The position numbers and the translations under genes were made by a program. A stretch of 6,795 nt of DNA from the NCBI GenBank assembly GCA_023428515.1, contig JAEYXI010000386.1, positions 1-6,795 of the forward strand, written 5' to 3'. This stretch comes from Pseudomonadota bacterium. Its GTDB lineage: Bacteria > Pseudomonadota > Alphaproteobacteria > Rhizobiales > Rhizobiaceae. Under the pieces are notes generated by a model. The model ran no database searches, was not told the origin of the DNA, and saw nothing but the letters and a program-made list of their open reading frames with translations. Position 1 is the first letter of the stretch. The number at the start of each line of letters is the position of its first letter. Positions 1-6,795 of the stretch are shown piece after piece.

Positions 1-39
1 GCATTCCCGCGCCGTTGCTTCAGGCCGGGCACGTCGGGA

Positions 40-354
40 CTATTGTTCCCCGGCTTGAACGGAAGCCGTGCTCGTCGCGGCGAACGTCTCGTGACGGCAA
101 AGGTAGATCGCCTTGCCCGGCAGCTTGGAGAAATCGCCGCCGAACTCCCGGCAGAGATCGGCAAGCTGGTAATCCTTCCAGACAAGCCGCCCCTCGGCGA
201 GGACGGGGCGGTCGGGCAGCGGCAGCTTGACACCGAGCTGTTCCTCGACGCGGGCATCGAGCTCCGGCTGGTCCTGCGCGGCAGCAGGCGCGCAGGCGAG
301 CGCTGCAAGCATCGGGAATGCAAGGAGTACTGAGATGATGGGTTTGGTCAGCAT
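40..354 (-). CDS. small secreted protein of unknown function
   Basis: A 104-residue protein that I do not recognise. It begins with a typical Sec signal peptide: a Lys near the N-terminus, a hydrophobic run at about residues 5-25 ([20 protein letters not shown]), then a likely signal peptidase I site after the APAAA stretch, before QDQ. The ALAC sequence does not fit a lipobox because Leu sits at -2, so a lipoprotein is unlikely. The mature part would be about 77 residues, acidic at first, with two cysteines (in LCREF and LCRHE, about 18 residues apart) that could form a disulfide in the periplasm. An AAAGGGA ribosome binding site lies 6 nt before the ATG, which supports both the gene and its start. 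It is divergent from icd and has no partner in the window. The signal peptide, start site and orderly stop support a real gene; function is unknown. Confidence 0.75.
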   Translation of the reverse strand: MLTKPIISVLLAFPMLAALACAPAAAQDQPELDARVEEQLGVKLPLPDRPVLAEGRLVWKDYQLADLCREFGGDFSKLPGKAIYLCRHETFAATSTASVQAGEQ

Positions 355-360
355 GGCGGG

Positions 361-367
361 TCCCTTT
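361..367 (-). promoter_or_regulatory. ribosome binding site of the small secreted protein
   Basis: On the minus strand this reads AAAGGGA and ends 6 nt before the ATG at 354. It matches the Shine-Dalgarno consensus well and fixes the start so that the whole signal peptide is included. Confidence 0.6.
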
Positions 368-513
368 CGCTAGGAGATACGCCGGGAGAACGGCCGCCCC
401 CCGCGCTTATTCCCCGGGCGGCGGGAAAATCCTTCGGCCATGGCTCTCCACCACTTGGCGAACGTCTGTTTCGTCGCCGGCCAAAGGCCAATCTTTTCGG
501 GCTTCGGCGTGCG

Positions 514-542
514 CTTTGCCTTCCTTGCACCGGATGCTATAG
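514..542 (+). promoter_or_regulatory. candidate sigma-70 promoter of icd
   Basis: TTTGCC (515-520) and CTATAG (537-542), 16 bp apart, resemble the alphaproteobacterial housekeeping promoter (CTTGAC, about 17 bp, CTATAT). Transcription would start near 549 and give a leader of about 50 nt before icd. This is the best match I see in the 246-bp divergent gap at 355-600, which otherwise holds no convincing gene. The -35 match is imperfect, so this is a candidate only. Confidence 0.35.
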
Positions 543-590
543 GGGCCGCATTCCAGGTCCAATCAACGGGCGCTCAGCCCACTCCCGAAC

Positions 591-594
591 GAGG
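591..594 (+). promoter_or_regulatory. ribosome binding site of icd
   Basis: GAGG ends 6 nt before the ATG at 601. It supports that start, which also matches the usual N-terminus of the family (MAKIKVDNP). Confidence 0.55.
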
Positions 595-600
595 CATAGA

Positions 601-1815
601 ATGGCGAAAATCAAGGTGGACAATCCAGTCGTCGAGCTCGACGGCGACGAGATGACCCGCATCATCTGGCAGTTCATCAAGGACAAGCTGATCCACCCCT
701 ATCTCGACATCGACCTCGAATATTACGATCTTGGCGTGGAACACCGCGACGCCACGGGCGACCAGGTGACGATCGACGCGGCGAACGCGATCAAGAAGCA
801 CGGCGTCGGCGTGAAATGCGCGACGATCACTCCCGACGAGGCGCGCGTCGAGGAATTCAAGCTGAAGAAGATGTGGAAGTCGCCCAACGGCACGATCCGC
901 AACATCCTCGGCGGCACCATCTTCCGCGAGCCGATCATCATGAAGAACGTGCCGCGCCTGGTACCCGGCTGGACGCAACCGATCATCGTCGGCCGTCATG
1001 CCTTCGGCGACCAGTACCGCGCGACCGACTTCAAGTTTCCCGGCAAGGGCAAGCTGACGATCAAGTTCGTCGGCGAGGACGGCCAGACGATCGAGCACGA
1101 GGTGTTCGATGCGCCCGGATCGGGCGTGGCGATGGCCATGTACAATCTCGACGAGTCGATCCGCGAGTTTGCGCGCGCCTCGCTGAACTACGGCCTGCTG
1201 CGCAACTACCCGGTCTATCTCTCGACCAAGAACACCATCCTCAAGGTCTATGACGGCCGCTTCAAGGACATCTTCCAGGAGGTGTACGAGAAGGAGTTCG
1301 AGACGCAGTTCAAGGAAAAGAAGATCTGGTACGAGCACCGCCTGATCGACGACATGGTGGCCTCCAGCCTGAAGTGGTCGGGCGGCTATGTCTGGGCCTG
1401 CAAGAACTATGACGGCGACGTGCAGTCGGACACCGTCGCGCAAGGCTTCGGCTCGCTCGGCCTGATGACGTCGGTGCTGATGACGCCCGATGGCAAGACC
1501 GTCGAGGCCGAGGCCGCGCACGGCACCGTCACCCGCCACTACCGCCAGCACCAGAAGGGCGAGGAGACCTCGACCAACTCGATCGCCTCGATCTTCGCCT
1601 GGACGCGCGGCCTTGCGCACCGCGCCAAGCTCGACAACAACACCGTGCTCAAGAAGTTCGCCGAGACGCTGGAAAAGGTCTGCATCCAGACGGTCGAAAG
1701 CGGCTACATGACCAAGGACCTGTCGCTGCTGATCGGCCCCGACCAGCCGTGGCTCTCCACCACCGGCTTCCTCGACAAGATCGACGAGAACCTGAAGAAG
1801 GCGATGGCCGGTTGA
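601..1815 (+). CDS. icd: NADP-dependent isocitrate dehydrogenase
   Basis: Cytoplasmic TCA-cycle enzyme that oxidises and decarboxylates isocitrate to 2-oxoglutarate, making NADPH. At 404 residues it is the homodimeric type also found in mitochondria and most alphaproteobacteria, not the E. coli type. The isocitrate-binding residues line up with human IDH1: T77, S94, R100, R109, R132 and Y139, all in conserved blocks ([28 protein letters not shown]). The catalytic Lys is K210 in STKNTIL. The metal-binding Asp residues are D250 (RLIDDMVA), D273 and D277 (NYDGDVQSD). NADP rather than NAD use is indicated by HGTVTRHY (307-314), where R312 and H313 match the residues that hold the 2'-phosphate. 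The protein looks complete and intact. It starts after a GAGG site and ends just before a strong terminator, so it is probably transcribed alone. Its short leader shows no obvious riboswitch. Confidence 0.98.
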   Translation: MAKIKVDNPVVELDGDEMTRIIWQFIKDKLIHPYLDIDLEYYDLGVEHRDATGDQVTIDAANAIKKHGVGVKCATITPDEARVEEFKLKKMWKSPNGTIRNILGGTIFREPIIMKNVPRLVPGWTQPIIVGRHAFGDQYRATDFKFPGKGKLTIKFVGEDGQTIEHEVFDAPGSGVAMAMYNLDESIREFARASLNYGLLRNYPVYLSTKNTILKVYDGRFKDIFQEVYEKEFETQFKEKKIWYEHRLIDDMVASSLKWSGGYVWACKNYDGDVQSDTVAQGFGSLGLMTSVLMTPDGKTVEAEAAHGTVTRHYRQHQKGEETSTNSIASIFAWTRGLAHRAKLDNNTVLKKFAETLEKVCIQTVESGYMTKDLSLLIGPDQPWLSTTGFLDKIDENLKKAMAG

Positions 1816-1838
1816 TTTTTGCGGTATCGCATCGACAC

Positions 1839-1867
1839 AAAGCCCCGGAGCGATCCGGGGCTTTTTT
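1839..1867 (+). terminator. intrinsic terminator of icd
   Basis: A perfect 9-bp stem, AGCCCCGGA (1841-1849) with TCCGGGGCT (1854-1862), closes a GCGA tetraloop. The flanking A and T bases extend the stem to 11 bp, and a run of six T follows (1862-1867). It starts 23 nt after the icd stop codon. This is a textbook Rho-independent terminator and separates icd from the next gene. Confidence 0.93.
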
Positions 1868-1956
1868 GTGGGTGTAACCAGCGCGGCCGCCTCACCGCCA
1901 GCCAAATCCGGTCATGCTTTCGCCCCTGAGGACCAGCACAACCGGGCATCTCATCC

Positions 1957-1960
1957 GGAG
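1957..1960 (+). promoter_or_regulatory. ribosome binding site deciding the phosphodiesterase start
   Basis: GGAG ends 6 nt before the ATG at 1967. This favours that ATG over the in-frame GTG at 1868, which sits inside the T-run of the icd terminator and would add 33 residues unlike a signal sequence. Confidence 0.6.
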
Positions 1961-1966
1961 CCTAGC

Positions 1967-2941
1967 ATGCGCAGACGAACCAAGACCCTAATCGCACTCG
2001 GCCTTGTCGCTGCCGCGCTGTGGGCCGGCAACACATCGCTGTTCTCGCGCCCCGACACCAAGCCTCTGGTCATCGCCCATCGCGGACTTGGTCAGACCTT
2101 TCACCGTGAAGGCCTGCAGAACGACACCTGTACGGCCGAACGCATCTTTGCGCCTGAACACGCCTTCCTCGAAAACACGATCGACGGGTTCAGGGCGGCG
2201 TTCGAGGCGGGCGCCGATATCGTCGAGTTCGATGTTCATCCGACAACGGACGGCAAGTTCGCCGTCTTCCACGACTGGACGGTCGACTGCCGCACCGAGG
2301 GAAGCGGCGTGACGCGTGAACATTCGATGGCCGATCTGAAGGCGCTCGACGTCGGCTACGGCTACACGGCGGATGGCGGCAAGACGTTCCCGTTCCGCGG
2401 CAAGGGCATCGGACTGATGCCGTCGCTGGACGACGTCTTGGCGGCCTTTCCGGACAAGCGCTTCCTCATCAACATCAAGAGCAACGATGTTTCCGAGGGC
2501 GAGCGGCTGGCTGCGGCAGTGGGCTCTCTTTCCCCAGAACAGCAAGGGCTTGTCATGGTCTATGGCGGCGGGAAGGCGGTCGACGAATACAAGCGCCGCC
2601 TGCCGGAGGCGACGGTTCTGGGCACGGATGGCGCGATACGCTGCCTGCTGCGGTATTGGGCGGTCGGCTGGAGCGGCTACATGCCCACCGATTGCCGCAA
2701 CACGCTCTTCATGCTGCCCAACAATTTCGGCCTGTTCACATGGGGCTATCCGCACAGGCTGGCGGAACGCGCGAAAGCTGCGGGCTCCATGCTGGTCGTG
2801 CTGGGCGACAATCGCGGCGAGCGCTATACGGCCGGCGTCGACGATCTGGCCACCCTGGCAAAGCTGCCAGAAAAATTCGATGGCGCGATCTGGACCAACC
2901 GGGCCGACCTGATCGGCCCGGCTGCGGCTCCGGCACCGTGA
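1967..2941 (+). CDS. exported or membrane-anchored glycerophosphodiester phosphodiesterase family protein
   Basis: A 324-residue protein with the PI-PLC-like TIM-barrel fold of the GDPD family, whose members hydrolyse glycerophosphodiesters to glycerol 3-phosphate and an alcohol. The N-terminus (MRRR, then a hydrophobic run at about 8-20) is a signal anchor or signal peptide, so it should act outside the cytoplasm. Family motifs in order: HRG 38-40 with the catalytic His and Arg, ENT 69-71, EFDV 87-90 with metal ligands E87 and D89, TTDG 93-96, catalytic H102 in FHDW, the NIK segment at 169-171, and a C-terminal DGAIWTNRADLIGP typical of the barrel end. Two oddities: HRG and ENT are separated by 28 residues, far more than in UgpQ-like enzymes, and N169 stands where the third metal-binding Glu (EIK) is expected. 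The substrate may therefore differ from ordinary glycerophosphodiesters. It lies behind the icd terminator and converges with the sulfotransferase gene. Family assignment is firm; exact activity is not. Confidence 0.9.
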   Translation: MRRRTKTLIALGLVAAALWAGNTSLFSRPDTKPLVIAHRGLGQTFHREGLQNDTCTAERIFAPEHAFLENTIDGFRAAFEAGADIVEFDVHPTTDGKFAVFHDWTVDCRTEGSGVTREHSMADLKALDVGYGYTADGGKTFPFRGKGIGLMPSLDDVLAAFPDKRFLINIKSNDVSEGERLAAAVGSLSPEQQGLVMVYGGGKAVDEYKRRLPEATVLGTDGAIRCLLRYWAVGWSGYMPTDCRNTLFMLPNNFGLFTWGYPHRLAERAKAAGSMLVVLGDNRGERYTAGVDDLATLAKLPEKFDGAIWTNRADLIGPAAAPAP

Positions 2942-2962
2942 AATCACAAGGTCCGACGACCC

Positions 2963-3733
2963 TTATCCGGGCCCGGCTATCCCTTGCTCACCGCGAAAAC
3001 GTGCGACCCAATCGTGATTGGTTCCGTCCGCGATCTTCTTCACGCCCGGCTTGATCTCCGACGCCGCGCCACCGTCCAGCCCGAGGCGGTCGAGCACGAG
3101 GCGCAGGATTTCGGAGGGATCGTCAGACAGCGCGTCGTAGGAAATGCAGAGCGGATCAATCGACTCGTTCAGGAAAAACTCAGCCCACTCGCGGTCGTAG
3201 CCCGCCATCGTCTCGACACTGGCTCTGATCTTCGCTGCATCGTAGGACGGATCCCGATGCGGCGCGATGCGCTCAAGTTCGCTGCCGTCCGCTGCGACGT
3301 GCCAGAGTCCGGTCTGCTCCGCCTTCAGATACGAGACGGCCTGCTCGACCTTGTCGGAACGCGTCAGGTGGATGAACAGCGTCTTCCCGAAGGCTCGTTC
3401 GAAACGTCCGACGAAACTTGCCGGGTCAGGGTGCAGGACCGCGAGCTTCTGACGTAAGAAGTCGAAACTGTGCCGCTGGAGCCTGAGCCCGAACGTCCCA
3501 GTCCCGCGGCTGCCCCTATCGACCGCCGCACTGAAGATCACGTGCAGGACATCACGCTCTGAAACGGCTTCTCCCGGCACGATGTCGAATCTGTCCAGCC
3601 ACCCGGCGATGGCCGGCTCATGAAACCACGAAGCCGGGTTTCCGGCGACACCTGTCGCCTTGAGCAGCGAACACAACATTGTGCTGCCGCTGCGCGGCGA
3701 GGTGCAGATCACGTAGGAATCGTATTTCGCCAT
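2963..3733 (-). CDS. Stf0/NodH-type PAPS-dependent sulfotransferase
   Basis: A 256-residue cytoplasmic enzyme expected to transfer sulfate from PAPS to a carbohydrate hydroxyl. The 5'-phosphosulfate loop is at the N-terminus (TSPRSGSTML, 11-20, with R14), followed by the Stf0-like segment TGVAGNPASWFHEP (27-40); E39 is a candidate general base by position. The 3'-phosphate site is in LTRSDKVEQAVSYLKAEQTG (123-142), with R125 and S134, a signature of the Stf0 family. Family members include mycobacterial trehalose 2-sulfotransferase and rhizobial NodH and LpsS, which sulfate Nod factors and surface polysaccharides. Length and motifs suggest a complete enzyme. No nod genes or polysaccharide genes are in the window, so the substrate is unknown and I give no symbol. 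It starts 33 nt after alaS with no terminator between and probably rides on the alaS transcript. The ATG is preceded by a G-rich stretch rather than a clean ribosome binding site, so translation may be weak. Confidence 0.9.
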   Translation of the reverse strand: MAKYDSYVICTSPRSGSTMLCSLLKATGVAGNPASWFHEPAIAGWLDRFDIVPGEAVSERDVLHVIFSAAVDRGSRGTGTFGLRLQRHSFDFLRQKLAVLHPDPASFVGRFERAFGKTLFIHLTRSDKVEQAVSYLKAEQTGLWHVAADGSELERIAPHRDPSYDAAKIRASVETMAGYDREWAEFFLNESIDPLCISYDALSDDPSEILRLVLDRLGLDGGAASEIKPGVKKIADGTNHDWVARFRGEQGIAGPG

Positions 3734-3766
3734 GCCCCCCGGCTGTTCCCCATATCGAGCGGCGGC

Positions 3767-6436
<2,670 letters not shown>

Positions 6437-6443
6437 CTTCATG

Positions 6444-6448
6444 CCTTT
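6444..6448 (-). promoter_or_regulatory. ribosome binding site deciding the alaS start
   Basis: Reads AAAGG on the minus strand, 7 nt before the ATG at 6436 but only 1 nt before the in-frame ATG at 6442. The spacing selects the downstream ATG, giving MSGVNEIRS as the N-terminus. Confidence 0.6.
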
Positions 6449-6449
6449 G

Positions 6450-6486
6450 CGGGGATGCCGGGAACCCGGCGGAATGCTGGACCCCG
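6450..6486 (-). promoter_or_regulatory. hairpin in the alaS leader next to the ribosome binding site
   Basis: An inner inverted repeat GCCGGG/CCCGGC (6457-6462 and 6465-6470) is nested asymmetrically inside an outer CGGGG/CCCCG pair (6450-6454 and 6482-6486). It ends one base before the alaS ribosome binding site. It could tune translation or simply be GC-rich structure; no known riboswitch or T-box features are visible. Confidence 0.3.
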
Positions 6487-6489
6487 GCC

Positions 6490-6517
6490 TTTTAGCCGCG
6501 CCCTTGCGGGCTGTCCA
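6490..6517 (-). promoter_or_regulatory. candidate promoter of alaS
   Basis: On the minus strand TGGACA (6512-6517) and CTAAAA (6490-6495) are 16 bp apart, giving five of six matches at -35 and a weaker -10. It lies after the recA hairpin and about 50 nt before the alaS start, where a promoter is expected if recA transcription ends there. No experimental support is available. Confidence 0.35.
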
Positions 6518-6549
6518 GAAATGCATCGGCGGCGCAGGCAAAGCGCAAG

Positions 6550-6580
6550 CGAAAGAGGCCGCCGGATCGACCGGCGGCCC
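6550..6580 (-). terminator. probable intrinsic terminator of recA
   Basis: A perfect 9-bp GC-rich stem, GGCCGCCGG (6557-6565) with CCGGCGGCC (6571-6579), closes a 5-nt loop. On the minus strand it is followed by CTCTTTCGC, a short and interrupted T-rich tail. It lies 31 nt after the recA stop. The stem is strong but the tail is weak, so termination may be incomplete. Confidence 0.6.
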
Positions 6581-6610
6581 CTCACAGGAACCATGTAGAG
6601 CCGCTTGCGG

Positions 6611-6795
6611 CTACATCGCGGCCGCGTCGTCCTCGTCGTCCTCCGCGCCGGGACCGCCCGTCTCGAGGAACTTGTCGGCGATCAGCCCGGCATTCTGGCG
6701 CAGCGTCTGCTCGATCTCGGCGGCGAGTTCGGGATTGGTGCGCAGGAATTCCTTGGCGTTCTCGCGTCCCTGGCCGAGACGCTGCGAATTATAGG
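6611..6795 (-). CDS. recA: recombinase A, C-terminal 60 residues (5' end outside window)
   Basis: The reading frame entering from the right edge encodes [17 protein letters not shown], then a helical segment [17 protein letters not shown], then [11 protein letters not shown] and a stop. This matches the C-terminal DNA-binding domain of alphaproteobacterial RecA, the strand-exchange protein of homologous recombination that also triggers LexA self-cleavage in the SOS response. The tail [11 protein letters not shown] is strongly acidic, as in other RecA proteins, where the acidic tail restrains binding to double-stranded DNA. The ATP-binding core and the SOS-controlled promoter are outside the window. 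Only the fragment is visible, and no damage is seen in it. A hairpin that probably ends the transcript follows. Confidence 0.95.
   Translation of the reverse strand, partial: YNSQRLGQGRENAKEFLRTNPELAAEIEQTLRQNAGLIADKFLETGGPGAEDDEDDAAAM

Noticed and set aside
393..422. Inverted repeat GCCGCCC/GGGCGGC with a 16-nt loop in the divergent gap
   Set aside because: The loop is long, there is no T-run on either strand, and such pairings are expected by chance in this base composition.
348..530. Possible 60-codon minus-strand gene upstream of the small secreted protein
   Set aside because: Very rich in Arg, Pro, Gly and Ser, overlaps the start of the better supported gene, and has no supporting signal.
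440..655. Possible small plus-strand gene in the gap before icd
   Set aside because: It runs into icd in another frame, overlaps the candidate icd promoter and has no recognisable features.
574..1905. Long minus-strand open frame of 443 codons opposite icd
   Set aside because: It is antisense to a certain gene, is rich in Arg, Val, Asp and Leu as expected from the complement of GC-rich codons, and shows no family motif.
1868..1966. Upstream GTG start that would lengthen the phosphodiesterase by 33 residues
   Set aside because: The codon lies at the end of the icd terminator, and the ATG at 1967 has a well-spaced GGAG and begins a proper hydrophobic leader.
2967..2976. 10-bp palindrome CCGGGCCCGG at the end of the sulfotransferase gene
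   Set aside because: It lies within coding sequence, leaves no loop for a hairpin, and is too short to mean much in GC-rich DNA.
6462..6475. GAAC-N6-GAAT resembling an alphaproteobacterial SOS (LexA) box upstream of alaS
   Set aside because: The expected site is GAAC-N7-GAAC or its complement; both spacing and the second half differ, and alaS is not a usual SOS gene.

Overview
The window comes from a GC-rich alphaproteobacterial chromosome. The proteins look most like those of the Rhizobiales (Mesorhizobium/Phyllobacteriaceae-like), judged from the sequences of isocitrate dehydrogenase, alanyl-tRNA synthetase and the RecA tail; this is from memory of these families, not a search. There are no mobile elements, tRNA or rRNA genes, CRISPR arrays or phage genes. 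Most of the window is core genome with a few accessory-looking genes between.

Layout, left to right. A small secreted protein of unknown function lies on the minus strand (40-354). It is divergent from icd (601-1815, plus), which encodes the NADP-dependent isocitrate dehydrogenase of the TCA cycle and ends in a strong intrinsic terminator (1839-1867). Next on the plus strand is a membrane-anchored or exported glycerophosphodiester phosphodiesterase-family protein (1967-2941). It converges with a Stf0-type sulfotransferase on the minus strand (2963-3733). The sulfotransferase sits 33 bp downstream of alaS (3767-6436, minus), with no terminator visible between them, so the two are probably co-transcribed. 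The right edge holds the last 60 codons of recA (minus, 5' end outside the window), followed by a GC-rich hairpin that probably ends the recA transcript before the alaS promoter region.

Function. icd, alaS and recA are independent housekeeping genes; the recA-alaS...icd neighbourhood is, as far as I recall, common in rhizobia. The phosphodiesterase and the sulfotransferase both suggest envelope or glycoconjugate chemistry, but they are convergent and nothing links them directly. The phosphodiesterase has Asn where the family's third metal-binding Glu is expected, and the sulfotransferase has no identifiable substrate; these are the two most interesting points. I see no evidence of a novel multi-gene system.
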